64,000 nt of DNA from Phyllobacterium calauticae (GTDB taxonomy: Bacteria > Pseudomonadota > Alphaproteobacteria > Rhizobiales > Rhizobiaceae), in NCBI RefSeq assembly GCF_019991125.1, contig NZ_JAGENB010000002.1, positions 372,001-436,000 on the forward strand, given 5' to 3'. Every line of letters begins with the position of its first letter. Position 1 is the stretch's first letter. Positions 46,406 through 55,803 of the stretch are shown here, in pieces. The notes below the pieces were generated by a model. The model was not told the DNA's origin and did no database searches. It worked only from the letters and a program-made list of their open reading frames with translations. A program made the position numbers and the translations under genes.

Positions 46406-47935
46406 ATGGTTTTCACTCCTGGTCGCCCGATTTTCCGTTCTGCCACTGCGGCAATCGCGCTGATTGCCCTGTCCGCCACGAGCGTGACGCCCGCCTTTGT
46501 GACCATCGCGGCAGCACAATCGGCACAGCCGAAAGCCCAGGGCCCGGCATCCGTCGCCGATCTCGCCGAGGGTCTGCTGGATGCGGTGGTCAATATTTCG
46601 ACATCGCAGACCGTCAAGGGGCAGGATGGCGATTCCGGACCGGTTCCCATGCCGAAAGTCCCCGAGGGATCGCCGTTCCAGGAGTTCTTCGACGAGTATT
46701 TCGGCAAGCAGAAGCCGGGTGAGAACAATCCGTCCCGCAAGGTTCAGTCATTGGGCTCCGGCTTTGTCATCGACGCGGAGCAGGGCATCGTCGTGACCAA
46801 CAATCATGTGATTGCCGATGCGGATGATATCGAGGTGAATTTCACCGATGGGTCGAAGCTGAAGGCGGAACTGGTCGGCAAGGACACCAAGACCGATCTG
46901 GCGGTGCTCAAGGTCGACCCGAAAAGGCACAAGCTGGTCGCGGTCAAGTTCGGCGATTCCTCAAAGGCCCGTATCGGCGATTGGGTCATGGCCATCGGCA
47001 ACCCCTTCGGTCTTGGCGGCACCGTGACGGTGGGTATCGTTTCCGCCCGCAACCGGGACATCAATTCCGGCCCCTATGACAATTTCATCCAGACGGACGC
47101 GGCGATCAACCGGGGCAATTCCGGCGGCCCGCTGTTCGATATGTACGGACAGGTGATCGGCATCAACACGGCGATCATTTCGCCGACCGGCGGATCGATC
47201 GGCATCGGCTTTGCCATTCCGGCGGACCTCGCATCCGGTGTGATCCAGCAATTGCGCGACCATGGCGAAGTGCAGCGCGGCTGGCTTGGCGTGCGCATCC
47301 AGCCGGTCACCGACGATATCGCCGAAAGCCTGGGGATGACCTCAAGCAAGGGTGCGCTGGTTGCCGGTATCATTGATGGCGGTCCCGTGGCCAACGGCTC
47401 CATCCTGCCCGGTGACGTCATCACCAGGTTCGACGGCAAGCCGGTGAACAATGTAAAGGACCTGCCGCGCGCCGTGGCGGAAAGCCCTGTCGGCAAGGAA
47501 GTCGATGTCGTCGTGGTGCGCAAGGGCAAGGAACAGACGGTCAAGGTCACGCTCGGCCGGCTGGAAGATACGACCGACGCCAAGACCAAGGAGAAATCCC
47601 AGTCGCAGACCGATCAGGATGAAGACGCCGCGCAGGATGTGGATGTCCTCGGCATGACGCTCGGCGTGCTCGACGATGACAGCAGAAAGACATTCGGCAT
47701 TGCCAAGGAGGTCGAGGGCGTTCTGATCACCGATGTGCAGGCCCAATCGATTGCCGCGAACAAGCGGATCGAAGCGGGCGATGTGATCGTCGATATTGCC
47801 CAGGAAGCTGTCAAGACGCCGGAAGACGTGGCTGCCCGCATCGAGAAGCTGCGCGATGAAGGCCGCAAGAATGCCCTTTTGATGCTGGCATCCAAGACGG
47901 GCGAATTGCGCTTCGTGACTTTGCAGATGAACTGA
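46406..47935 (+). CDS. degP: periplasmic serine protease, DegP/HtrA (Do) family
   Basis: Periplasmic protease/chaperone for misfolded envelope proteins; 509 residues. N-terminal signal region (FRSATAAIALIALSATSVTPAFVTIAAAQSA). The trypsin-like triad is visible: H134 in VTNNHVIADAD, D164 in KTDLAVLKV, S239 in RGNSGGPLFD. Two PDZ domains follow (GWLGVRIQPVTDDIAESLGM... and LGMTLGVLDDDSRKTFGI...). A negatively charged Gln/Asp linker (KEKSQSQTDQDEDAAQDVD) lies between them. Follows hflKC, another envelope quality-control unit. Confidence 0.95.
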   Translation: MVFTPGRPIFRSATAAIALIALSATSVTPAFVTIAAAQSAQPKAQGPASVADLAEGLLDAVVNISTSQTVKGQDGDSGPVPMPKVPEGSPFQEFFDEYFGKQKPGENNPSRKVQSLGSGFVIDAEQGIVVTNNHVIADADDIEVNFTDGSKLKAELVGKDTKTDLAVLKVDPKRHKLVAVKFGDSSKARIGDWVMAIGNPFGLGGTVTVGIVSARNRDINSGPYDNFIQTDAAINRGNSGGPLFDMYGQVIGINTAIISPTGGSIGIGFAIPADLASGVIQQLRDHGEVQRGWLGVRIQPVTDDIAESLGMTSSKGALVAGIIDGGPVANGSILPGDVITRFDGKPVNNVKDLPRAVAESPVGKEVDVVVVRKGKEQTVKVTLGRLEDTTDAKTKEKSQSQTDQDEDAAQDVDVLGMTLGVLDDDSRKTFGIAKEVEGVLITDVQAQSIAANKRIEAGDVIVDIAQEAVKTPEDVAARIEKLRDEGRKNALLMLASKTGELRFVTLQMN

Positions 47936-47953
47936 CGTCTCAACGACCTCAGC

Positions 47954-47981
47954 AAAAAGGCGGCCAATGGCCGCCTTTTTT
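47954..47981. terminator. bidirectional terminator between degP and serB
   Basis: Twelve-bp stem AAAAAGGCGGCC / GGCCGCCTTTTT with loop AAT. A and T runs on both sides serve the convergent genes. Confidence 0.93.
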
Positions 47982-47994
47982 GTTTCCGGCGCTG

Positions 47995-48882
47995 TCAGAT
48001 GACAAAGTCGGTCTTGCGATAGCCCTGGATGTAGAGCAGCGCGGTGAGATCGCCATGATCCACCCGGACCTTTGCCTGTGCCGCGACCGACGGCTTGGCG
48101 TGGAGTGCGACACCTGTGCCGGCAAGCTGCAGCATGCCGAGGTCATTGGCGCCGTCGCCGACGGCAAGTGCCTCGTCCGGCGCAAGATTGAAGCGTTCGC
48201 AGATGGCGTTGAGTGCGGCGACCTTGGCTTCGCGGCCGAGGATGGGTTCGGTGACTTCGCCGGTGAGCGTTTCACCATTGTCGATGAGCGTATTGGCGCT
48301 GTTTTCGTGAAAGCCGATCATGGCGGCGATGCGCTGGGTGAAGACGGTAAAGCCGCCCGAAACCAGCGCCGTATAGGCCCCGTGCTTCTTCATGGTGCGG
48401 ACAAGTTCCGGTCCGCCGGGCATAAGGGTGATGCGGCTGGCGATGACCTTGTCGATGACGGAATAGGGCAGGCCCTTGAGCAGTGCCACCCGTTCACGCA
48501 GGGCGGGCTCGAAGGCAATCTCGCCATTCATCGCGCGGGCGGTGATGGCCGCCACCTTGTCGCGCAGGCCAGCCTCTTCGGCCAGTTCGTCGATGCATTC
48601 CTGCTGGATCATGGTGGAATCCATGTCGGCGATCAGGATTTTCTTGCGCCGTGTATCCTGTTCCTGCACGACGATATCGATCGGCTCGCCATCGACGATC
48701 CGCGCCAGTTCCGCATGGGCCTCCACCGGGTCAGAGCCTGTGCGCAGGGCGAGATCGCAGGCAATTCCGTCGGCCAGCCAGTAAAGTCCTGTTGCATTGA
48801 GTGCCGCTGAGGCTTTAATCCCGAGCGATGCGCTGAGACGGGGTGAAGCCGGATTGGCGATAAGCGTGGCCATCAAGGGCAT
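47995..48882 (-). CDS. serB: phosphoserine phosphatase
   Basis: Last step of serine synthesis; HAD-superfamily enzyme of 295 residues from ATG 48882, which has GGGAA seven bases upstream; two other in-frame ATGs (48888, 48873) are possible. HAD motif I is ILIADMDSTMIQQECIDELA with nucleophile DMD, motif II VSGGFTVF, and motif IV VGDGANDLGML. The ~80-residue N-terminal part is an ACT-like domain. Divergent from miaA, only 26 bp between starts, so promoters must overlap or lie inside the genes. Confidence 0.95.
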   Translation of the reverse strand: MPLMATLIANPASPRLSASLGIKASAALNATGLYWLADGIACDLALRTGSDPVEAHAELARIVDGEPIDIVVQEQDTRRKKILIADMDSTMIQQECIDELAEEAGLRDKVAAITARAMNGEIAFEPALRERVALLKGLPYSVIDKVIASRITLMPGGPELVRTMKKHGAYTALVSGGFTVFTQRIAAMIGFHENSANTLIDNGETLTGEVTEPILGREAKVAALNAICERFNLAPDEALAVGDGANDLGMLQLAGTGVALHAKPSVAAQAKVRVDHGDLTALLYIQGYRKTDFVI

Positions 48883-48908
48883 GAGCATTTCCCGATTGGA
48901 CGATTGGT

Positions 48909-49799
48909 GTGACAAGAAGACAGACAATCCTGATAGCCGGACCGACGGCAAGCGGCAAGTCGGCATTGGCGCTGCGCTATGCCAAGGAAACCGGCGGCTG
49001 GATCGTCAATACCGATTCCATGCAGGTCTACGGCGTGCTCGATGTGCTCACCGCACGGCCGGGGCCGGATGATCTTCTGCAAGCGCCGCATTGCCTCTAT
49101 GGCCATGTCCCGCCGTCCGAAGCCTATTCCACCGGCCGCTGGTTCGCCGATGTCGAACACCTGCTGAAAACCGAAGCTGCGGGTGACCGCCCGCTGATCT
49201 TTGTCGGCGGCACCGGGCTTTATTTCCGGGCGCTGCTCGGCGGCCTCTCGGCCATGCCGGACATACCCGATGATGTGCGGGCCTATTGGCGCGCGCAGGA
49301 CGCGCAGGTCGGTGCGCAGCAGCTGCACGCCATTTTGAGCGAAAAAGACCCGCAGGCCGCGGCGGCGCTGCGCCCGACCGACAGCCAGCGCGTCGTGCGG
49401 GCGCTGGAAGTGATCGACGCATCGGGACGGTCGATCATCGATTGGCAGAAGCAAACCGGCACGCCTTTGATCGATGCGGCCTCGACCCGCAAGATCGTCA
49501 TCGACCCGGACCGGGCCTGGCTTGGCGAACGGATCGCGCTGCGGTTTGCAACCATGCTGGAGAAGGGAGCGGTCGAGGAGGTCAAAGCCCTGCTGGCGCT
49601 CGGATTGTCATCCGATCTGCCCGCCATGCGAGCCATCGGGGTCGGTGAAATCGCCAGGATGCTGGCAGGCACGATCACGCCTGCACAGGCAGCCGAGCTG
49701 TCGACCATTGCGACGCGGCAATATGCCAAGCGGCAAATGACCTGGTTCCGCAACCAGCTCGGCGACGACTGGGAGCGGATCGCCTATCCCGGCCCTTAA
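48909..49799 (+). CDS. miaA: tRNA dimethylallyltransferase
   Basis: Adds the isopentenyl group to A37 of tRNAs reading UNN codons; 296 residues, starting at GTG 48909. P-loop GPTASGKS at 11-18, substrate-site [29 protein letters not shown], and [12 protein letters not shown] are family hallmarks. No good ribosome site precedes the GTG. The TAA stop shares a TTAA with the convergent HerA-like gene. Confidence 0.95.
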   Translation: MTRRQTILIAGPTASGKSALALRYAKETGGWIVNTDSMQVYGVLDVLTARPGPDDLLQAPHCLYGHVPPSEAYSTGRWFADVEHLLKTEAAGDRPLIFVGGTGLYFRALLGGLSAMPDIPDDVRAYWRAQDAQVGAQQLHAILSEKDPQAAAALRPTDSQRVVRALEVIDASGRSIIDWQKQTGTPLIDAASTRKIVIDPDRAWLGERIALRFATMLEKGAVEEVKALLALGLSSDLPAMRAIGVGEIARMLAGTITPAQAAELSTIATRQYAKRQMTWFRNQLGDDWERIAYPGP

Positions 49800-51676
49800 G
49801 TCTTGTCGGTGCGGAAGCTGCGGATGAGGTCGCTGGCGCGAAACCCTTCGGTCTCGGATCGCGCCGGTTTGCGCGGCTCTTCGATGATCGGGGCGGATTC
49901 GGCCGCGCGCCACTGGCTCCGGACCGGTTCCGGCGGGAGGGGTACCGCGGGGCGCTGGACCATCGCCGGCTTTTCCGGGGCCTGAAAACCGGCCGATGCA
50001 TGTTCGGTCGTGGTGCTGTCGGCAGCATTCAGCTGGCGCATCCGGCCGAGGATCATGTCGAGCGACACGTGGCTGTCGCCGCTGCGCATGGCTTCCTGCT
50101 GCTGCGTCATATGCGCGGCGGGCAGATGTTCCGGCGCGATGGTTTCGAACATCATGCGCATCGGTGTCGGCACGGCCTCACCGAAGGCGATCGCCTCGCG
50201 GTTGGCGATCGACGACAGGAAGCCCACGGCGCTTTGCGACGCGCCGCTGATGGCGCCGCGGACGATTTCCTGGTCGCGTTCATTGCCGAGCCGCATGGCG
50301 AAAACCGTGCTGCACTGGGAGAGGATCGTCGGGTCCAGCTCGCCTGGACGCTGGGTGATGACGGAGAGATAGACGCCGTATTTGCGGCCTTCCTTGGCGA
50401 TGCGTGCAATGGCCTGGCGCGTCGGCCAGAACCCGGCACTGGTATCGGCGGGGATATAACGGTGTGCTTCCTCGCACACGACAAGCGTCTGCACATTGCC
50501 ATCGCTGGAAACAGCGAGGTCAAAGGCCATGCGGCAAAGAACCGAGGCGACGGAATTCACCACTTCCGACGGCAATCCTGCCAGTTGAAAGACGCAGATG
50601 GGCCGGTCGTTTTTCGGCACGCGGAAAATGTGGCCGACGGTCTGGCGCATCGTATCGAGCGTTGCCGGGGCCGAGAACATGAAGCGGTAGCGCGGATCGG
50701 CGACCAATGCCTGCAGGCGGTAGCGCAGCGCCTTCATGGTCGGCCGGTCCGTCTTGCCGTCGAGCTGGCCGATGCGCTCCTCCAGCAGCTTGATCAGATC
50801 CGCCATCCGGTAGGGCGTCGGCGTGTCGGCGGTCATCGAGGCAAAGTCACGTTCTTTCCTTAGGAGGGAGGACGTGGCGGCCGCTTCAACATTGGCAAAA
50901 CGTTCTTTGGCGAGCGGAATGAGATCGCGCAGAATATCGATTTCAGCCGCGATTTGCGGGCGTCCGCGGAATACGGCTTCGCCGAATTCCTCCAGCTTGA
51001 ACATCCAGTACGGCAAATCGAAGGTGCTGTAGTCGATGGAGATGGCGAGATCGGGAAATGCGCTGGCAAATTCGTTGTGCGGATCAAGAATGAGGATGCG
51101 CAGATCGGGACGCTGCGAAATGATTTTGCGCAAAAGCAGGGTCACGGCGCTGGATTTGCCGACGCCCGTGCTGCCAAGCACGGCGAAATGGCGGGAGATC
51201 AGGCTGTCGACCGAGATCAGCGCCGGAATGTCGGCATTCTGCGAGAGGTGGCCGATGGAAACCGTGTTCTTCAGCGACGTGGTGTAGATGGTGGCCAGAT
51301 CGGCGGCGCGGATACGGTGGGCGATGGCGCCCATATGCGGATAGGTGGTGATGCCCGAGGTGAAGCGCAATTTGCCGTCGATATGCGCATCGACCTGGCC
51401 GACCAGTTCCACATGGATATGAATGCTTTGATCGACATCCTGCTGCCACTCGGCATTGGGCAGCTCAACCTTGTAGACCAGACCAACCACACGGCTGTCG
51501 GCAACCTGAATGGAGATAAGCTGGCCGACAGACCAGTAGTCGTCCAATGCCGTGATCGACGGGCCGGTCTTGGCGTGGATGATGGCCTTGTCGCCATTGC
51601 ATTCGATGACATGCCCATCGGTGCGGTTGCGGACCATTGGTCTTGATTGTGCAGAGGGCAGGGCTTCAGCGCTCAT
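49796..51676 (-). CDS. HerA-like ATPase (DUF87), orphan
   Basis: 626-residue P-loop ATPase of the HerA/FtsK class. An N-terminal beta-barrel (HAS-type) covers residues 1-130 ([15 protein letters not shown] ... [23 protein letters not shown]). Walker A GSTGVGKS is at 168-175, Walker B region [10 protein letters not shown] near 402, and an arginine/sensor segment [28 protein letters not shown] follows. The C-terminal ~100 residues are Pro/Ala/Glu-rich. HerA usually works with nuclease NurA or a defence partner such as SIR2 or DUF4297; none is adjacent. It converges on miaA with a 4-bp overlap. Confidence 0.88.
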   Translation of the reverse strand: MSAEALPSAQSRPMVRNRTDGHVIECNGDKAIIHAKTGPSITALDDYWSVGQLISIQVADSRVVGLVYKVELPNAEWQQDVDQSIHIHVELVGQVDAHIDGKLRFTSGITTYPHMGAIAHRIRAADLATIYTTSLKNTVSIGHLSQNADIPALISVDSLISRHFAVLGSTGVGKSSAVTLLLRKIISQRPDLRILILDPHNEFASAFPDLAISIDYSTFDLPYWMFKLEEFGEAVFRGRPQIAAEIDILRDLIPLAKERFANVEAAATSSLLRKERDFASMTADTPTPYRMADLIKLLEERIGQLDGKTDRPTMKALRYRLQALVADPRYRFMFSAPATLDTMRQTVGHIFRVPKNDRPICVFQLAGLPSEVVNSVASVLCRMAFDLAVSSDGNVQTLVVCEEAHRYIPADTSAGFWPTRQAIARIAKEGRKYGVYLSVITQRPGELDPTILSQCSTVFAMRLGNERDQEIVRGAISGASQSAVGFLSSIANREAIAFGEAVPTPMRMMFETIAPEHLPAAHMTQQQEAMRSGDSHVSLDMILGRMRQLNAADSTTTEHASAGFQAPEKPAMVQRPAVPLPPEPVRSQWRAAESAPIIEEPRKPARSETEGFRASDLIRSFRTDKT

Positions 51677-51825
51677 GGGTCGTGGTCAATCCTGGGACTT
51701 GGCAACGGAATTGAACTCTAGGCGCAAGGCATTGAGAATATCTTAGCGATGCATTTCACATTTGAAGGATGTTGCGCCAAAGCATTGCTTTGTTTGCGAA
51801 CATTTCAATTTCCTGAATTTTGCCG

Positions 51826-51853
51826 TTGACGGATAGAGTTTGCTTAATTATCG
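51826..51853 (+). promoter_or_regulatory. candidate ilv promoter
   Basis: TTGACG at 51826-51831 and TTATCG at 51848-51853 with a 16-bp spacer, immediately before the leader ORF. Transcription would begin within a few bases of the leader ATG at 51863, so the leader mRNA would be nearly leaderless. Confidence 0.5.
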
Positions 51854-51862
51854 TCCGCGACC

Positions 51863-51913
51863 ATGAAAACAGTTCTTATCGTCGTGGGACCGCGCATGGG
51901 CAGGGTGTTGTAA
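51863..51913 (+). CDS. ilv attenuator leader peptide
   Basis: Sixteen-codon ORF MKTVLIVVGPRMGRVL followed by TAA. Seven of 16 residues are Val, Leu or Ile (GTT CTT ATC GTC GTG early, GTG TTG at the end), the products of the downstream enzyme. No Shine-Dalgarno site is present, consistent with a leaderless start. When charged tRNA for these amino acids is scarce, ribosomes should stall on codons 4-8. Confidence 0.88.
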   Translation: MKTVLIVVGPRMGRVL

Positions 51914-51968
51914 GCACCCGGCGGAAGCTCCCATGCGCGAAACACAGGCTCCTTCGGGGGCCTTTTTT
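51891..51968 (+). promoter_or_regulatory. ilvIH transcription attenuator
   Basis: Protector hairpin: CGCGCATGGG (51891-51900, inside the leader ORF) with CCCATGCGCG (51930-51939), 10 perfect bp. Terminator: AGGCTCC (51946-51952), UUCG loop, GGGGCCT (51957-51963), then six T. Antiterminator: GCTCCC (51927-51932) can pair with GGGGGC (51956-51961), using bases of both other stems. A ribosome stalled at codons 4-8 covers the left protector arm, frees GCTCCC, and so prevents the terminator. This is classic translational attenuation. Confidence 0.9.
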
Positions 51969-52041
51969 ATTTCCAAACCTTACGCTAAACGAAAACACCT
52001 TCTGGAAGGCCGAGAGCCGCAGAATACACGGGAAGAGATCG

Positions 52042-53847
52042 ATGACCGCAGACAAGCAGGATAGTGACAACCACACATCGCAACGACGGGAGATGACCGG
52101 TGCCGAAATGGTCATTCAGGCACTCATCGATCAGGGCGTGACGGACATTTTCGGATATCCGGGTGGTGCGGTCCTTCCCATTTATGACGAGCTGCATCAG
52201 CAGGACAAGATCAATCACGTGCTGGTTCGCCATGAGCAGGGCGCCGGTCACGCGGCGGAGGGCTATGCCCGGTCCACCGGCAAGGTTGGCGTGATGCTGG
52301 TCACATCCGGCCCCGGTGCGACCAATGCGGTGACGCCGCTGCAGGATGCCTTGATGGACTCCATCCCGCTGGTCTGCATCAGCGGCCAGGTTCCGACCAC
52401 GCTCATCGGCTCGGATGCGTTTCAGGAATGCGATACGATCGGTATCACGCGTCCATGCACCAAGCACAACTGGCTGGTGAAGGACGTCAACGATCTCGCG
52501 CGCATCCTGCACGAAGCCTTCCACGTGGCGCGCACGGGCCGTCCGGGTCCGGTTCTCGTCGACGTGCCGAAGGACGTGCAGTTCGCCACCGGCTTCTATA
52601 CGCCGCCGGAAACATCGCCGCGCACCAGCTATCGTCCCAAGGTCGAGGGCGATATCGAGGCGATCAAGCAGGCCGTTGCCCTGATGGCGACAGCCAAGCG
52701 CCCGGTCATCTATTCCGGCGGCGGTGTCATCAATTCCGGCCCGCAGGCCAGCCATCTGCTGCGCGAACTGGTGGAGCTGACCAATTTCCCGATCACCTCG
52801 ACGCTGATGGGCCTCGGCGCCTATCCGGCATCGGGCAAGAACTGGCTGGGCATGCTGGGCATGCACGGCACCTACGAGGCCAACATGACGATGCATGATT
52901 GCGACGTCATGGTCTGCATCGGTGCGCGCTTCGACGACCGCATCACCGGGCGCCTCAATGGCTTCTCGCCCAACTCGAAGAAAATCCACATCGATATCGA
53001 CCCGTCCTCGATCAACAAGGCGGTTCGCGTTGACATTCCCGTGGTTGGCGATGTTGGCCGGGTTCTGGAAGACATGGTCCGGCTGTGGCGCGCTTCGTCC
53101 GAAAAGCCTGAAAAGAAGGCGATAGGCGAATGGTGGGCGCAGATCGACAAATGGCGGTCGCGCAAGTCCCTGTCCTATACACGCAACAAGGACGTGATCA
53201 TGCCGCAATATGCCCTGGAGCGGCTCTATGCGCTGACCAAGGATCACGACACCTTCATCACGACGGAAGTCGGGCAGCACCAGATGTGGGCGGCCCAGTT
53301 CTATGGTTTTGAAAAGCCCAACCGCTGGATGACCTCCGGCGGCCTCGGCACCATGGGTTATGGCCTGCCGGCAGCATTGGGCGTGCAGATTGCCCATCCC
53401 AATTCGCTGGTCATCGACATTGCCGGCGATGCCTCGGTGCAGATGACCATGCAGGAAATGAGCGCGGCGGTGCAGTACGAAGCGCCGATCAAGATCTTCA
53501 TCCTGAACAACCAGTATATGGGCATGGTGCGCCAGTGGCAGCAATTGCTGCATGGCAACCGCCTGTCGCACTCCTATACGGAAGCCTTGCCGGATTTCGT
53601 CAAGCTGGCGGAAGCCTATGGCGGCCACGGCATCCGCTGTGAAAAGCCGGGCGATCTCGACGATGCCATCCAGGAAATGATCGACGTGAAGAAACCGGTT
53701 CTGTTCGATTGCCGCGTGGCCAATCTGGCAAACTGCTTCCCGATGATTCCGTCCGGCAAGGCGCATAATGAAATGCTCCTGCCTGACGAAGCCACGGATG
53801 AAGCCGTTGCCAATGCCATCGATGCCAAGGGACGGCAGCTCGTTTAA
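52042..53847 (+). CDS. ilvI: acetolactate synthase, large subunit
   Basis: ThDP-dependent first common enzyme of Val/Leu/Ile synthesis; 601 residues from ATG 52042 after GGAAGAG. Key sites: catalytic Glu in VRHEQGAGHAAEGYARSTGKVGVMLVTSGPGATN; FAD region SLMGLGAYP-like STLMGLGAYPASGKNWLGMLGMHG; ThDP/Mg motif GDASVQMTMQEMSAAVQYEAPIKIFILNNQYMGMVRQW. Followed 22 bp later by the regulatory subunit ilvH. The name ilvB is used equally for this gene in rhizobia. Controlled by the leader attenuator upstream. Confidence 0.97.
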   Translation: MTADKQDSDNHTSQRREMTGAEMVIQALIDQGVTDIFGYPGGAVLPIYDELHQQDKINHVLVRHEQGAGHAAEGYARSTGKVGVMLVTSGPGATNAVTPLQDALMDSIPLVCISGQVPTTLIGSDAFQECDTIGITRPCTKHNWLVKDVNDLARILHEAFHVARTGRPGPVLVDVPKDVQFATGFYTPPETSPRTSYRPKVEGDIEAIKQAVALMATAKRPVIYSGGGVINSGPQASHLLRELVELTNFPITSTLMGLGAYPASGKNWLGMLGMHGTYEANMTMHDCDVMVCIGARFDDRITGRLNGFSPNSKKIHIDIDPSSINKAVRVDIPVVGDVGRVLEDMVRLWRASSEKPEKKAIGEWWAQIDKWRSRKSLSYTRNKDVIMPQYALERLYALTKDHDTFITTEVGQHQMWAAQFYGFEKPNRWMTSGGLGTMGYGLPAALGVQIAHPNSLVIDIAGDASVQMTMQEMSAAVQYEAPIKIFILNNQYMGMVRQWQQLLHGNRLSHSYTEALPDFVKLAEAYGGHGIRCEKPGDLDDAIQEMIDVKKPVLFDCRVANLANCFPMIPSGKAHNEMLLPDEATDEAVANAIDAKGRQLV

Positions 53848-53869
53848 GAAATCGGAGAGGAAACACCAA

Positions 53870-54442
53870 ATGAACGCTCAAAATCTAGCCTCCGGCTCGG
53901 CATATTTCATTGCCAAGGAGACAGAGCTACCGATCACCACGGTGCTATCGGTTCTCGTTGACAACGAACCCGGCGTCCTTGCCCGGGTGATCGGCCTGTT
54001 TTCCGGTCGCGGCTACAACATTGAAAGCCTGACCGTCTCGGAAACCGAGCATGAACAGCACCTGTCGCGCATCACCATCGTGACGCGCGGCACCCCGCAT
54101 GTGCTCGACCAGATCCGCCACCAGCTCGAACGTATCGTGCCGGTGCACCGGGTGGTCGATCTTTCCGTTCGGGCCGACGAACTCGGCAATGACAAGCCGA
54201 TCCAGCGCGAGCTGGCGCTGGTCAAGGTGGCGGGTCTTGGCGAGAACCGCAATGAGGCACTGCGTCTTGCCGATGCATTCCACGCCAAGGTGGCGGATGC
54301 CACGACAGAGCATTTCATCTTTGAAATCACCGGCAAGGGGTCGAAGCTCGATCAGTTCATCGCCATCATGAAGCCGCTCGGCCTCGTCGAGATTTGCCGG
54401 ACCGGTGTCGCCGCCATGAACCGCGGCCCGCAGGGCATGTAG
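53870..54442 (+). CDS. ilvH: acetolactate synthase, small regulatory subunit
   Basis: Confers valine feedback inhibition on the large subunit; 190 residues from ATG 53870, preceded by GGAGAGGA. The ACT domain is seen in TVLSVLVDNEPGVLARVIGLFSGRGYNIESLTVSETEHEQHLSRITIV, and the second half carries QLERIVPVHRVVDLS, RELALVKV and the end KPLGLVEICRTGVAAMNRG. Confidence 0.97.
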   Translation: MNAQNLASGSAYFIAKETELPITTVLSVLVDNEPGVLARVIGLFSGRGYNIESLTVSETEHEQHLSRITIVTRGTPHVLDQIRHQLERIVPVHRVVDLSVRADELGNDKPIQRELALVKVAGLGENRNEALRLADAFHAKVADATTEHFIFEITGKGSKLDQFIAIMKPLGLVEICRTGVAAMNRGPQGM

Positions 54443-54462
54443 GCTTCAGCGGCAATCAGACT

Positions 54463-54486
54463 CAGGGATACGCAATTGTATCCCTG
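54463..54486 (+). terminator. hairpin after ilvH
   Basis: CAGGGATAC (54463-54471) pairs with GTATCCCTG (54478-54486) over a 6-base loop, 20 bp after the ilvH stop. No T run follows, so termination strength is uncertain. Confidence 0.6.
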
Positions 54487-54554
54487 ACAAGATTGCGATT
54501 GAGCGACATGAACCCGAAGCTTAAATCTTCCCCACGCATCAGATCCGGTTTGTC

Positions 54555-55148
54555 ATGTCGCTCGAAATCTTTTTCACGCTCCTCGTTTTTGCCTTCGTCA
54601 CGTCGATCACGCCGGGACCCAACAATCTGATGCTGCTCGCGTCCGGGGTGAATTTCGGCTTCCGGCGCACCATTCCGCATATGCTGGGCATCGGCAGCGG
54701 CTTCTTTTCGCTGCTGATCGGCGTCGGTCTTGGCCTGGGCGCGCTGATCCAGACCATTCCGCTCGTCTATACCATCCTGAAATTTGCGGGCGGCGCCTAT
54801 CTCGTCTATCTCGCCTACAAGATCGCCACATCGCGTTCGCTCGGAACGGTCGATGGCAATGCGCGCCCCATGACATTCCTTGAGGCCGCCGCCTTCCAGT
54901 GGGTCAACCCCAAGGCCTGGGTGATGGCGGTGACGGCGATGGCGACCTATACCGCGCCGCAGGCCTATCTCGCCACGGTGCTGATTGTCGGCATCGCCTT
55001 CGCCCTGGTCAACGTGCCCTCGGTGTCGAGCTGGGCGGCCTTCGGCCAGTTCATGCGCGGCTGGTTGTCGGACCCGGCGCGGCTGAAATGGTTCAATATC
55101 AGCATGGCGGCCTTGCTTGTCGCCAGTCTCTGGCCGATGCTGCGCTGA
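54555..55148 (+). CDS. LysE family amino acid exporter
   Basis: 197-residue inner-membrane exporter (RhtB/LysE type) with about six helices. Family opening FAFVTSITPGPNNLMLLASGVNFGFRRTIPHMLGIGSGF and the segment FQWVNPKAWVMAVTAMATY are diagnostic. It lies between ilvIH and the nitrile hydratase genes; 37 bp separate it from nthA, so it may head that operon. The exported amino acid is unknown. Confidence 0.92.
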   Translation: MSLEIFFTLLVFAFVTSITPGPNNLMLLASGVNFGFRRTIPHMLGIGSGFFSLLIGVGLGLGALIQTIPLVYTILKFAGGAYLVYLAYKIATSRSLGTVDGNARPMTFLEAAAFQWVNPKAWVMAVTAMATYTAPQAYLATVLIVGIAFALVNVPSVSSWAAFGQFMRGWLSDPARLKWFNISMAALLVASLWPMLR

Positions 55149-55185
55149 TCTTGCACGAAATGCGGGAGGCGCATAAGTTTCCACC

Positions 55186-55803
55186 ATGTCCCATGATCAC
55201 GATCACCACCACGACAATGAACTCGATCCCATGGCCGCACGGGTGCGGGCACTCGAAACCATCCTGACCGAAAAAGGTCTTGTCGATCCCGAGGCGATCC
55301 ATGCCATTGTCGAGACGTATGAGACCAAAGTCGGCCCCCGCAACGGTGCGAAGGTTGTGGCCAAGGCGTGGGTCGATCCGGAATTCAATGCCTGGTTGAG
55401 ACGTGATGCGACCGCAGCCATCGCGTCGCTGAGCTATACCGGCCGCCAGGGCGAGCACATGCAGGCGGTGTTCAATACGCCGGAAACCCACAATCTCGTC
55501 GTGTGCACGCTGTGTTCCTGCTACCCATGGTCGGTGCTTGGCCTGCCGCCCGTCTGGTACAAGTCGCCGCCTTACCGGTCGCGCGCCGTCATCGATCCGC
55601 GCGGTGTGCTGGCGGAGTTTGATCTGGTTCTGCCCGATACCACCAGCATCCGTGTGTGGGATTCGACCGCCGAGCTGCGCTACCTCATCATACCGCTGCG
55701 CCCGGAAGGCACCGATGGCTGGAGCGAGGAACGGCTTGCCACGCTGGTGACGCGCGATTCGATGATCGGCACGGGGCTCGCCCGTGTGCCGGAGGTGGCA
55801 TGA
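55186..55803 (+). CDS. nthA: nitrile hydratase alpha subunit, cobalt type
   Basis: Hydrates nitriles to amides; 205 residues. The metal site C107-T-L-C110-S-C112 has Thr after the first Cys, which marks the cobalt (not iron) class; C110 and C112 are those oxidised to sulphinic and sulphenic acids. The N-terminus is histidine-rich ([15 protein letters not shown]). The region [21 protein letters not shown] is the family hallmark. Its stop overlaps the beta-subunit ATG (4 bp). An amidase, the usual next enzyme, is not present nearby. Confidence 0.96.
   Translation: MSHDHDHHHDNELDPMAARVRALETILTEKGLVDPEAIHAIVETYETKVGPRNGAKVVAKAWVDPEFNAWLRRDATAAIASLSYTGRQGEHMQAVFNTPETHNLVVCTLCSCYPWSVLGLPPVWYKSPPYRSRAVIDPRGVLAEFDLVLPDTTSIRVWDSTAELRYLIIPLRPEGTDGWSEERLATLVTRDSMIGTGLARVPEVA

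Noticed and set aside
46386-46406. Similarity of the degP upstream bases (CACTGACAAAGGCCCGAAC) to the MFS terminator region at 41412
   Set aside because: About 18 matching bases with gaps, one copy inside a terminator stem and the other a ribosome-site region; most likely chance.
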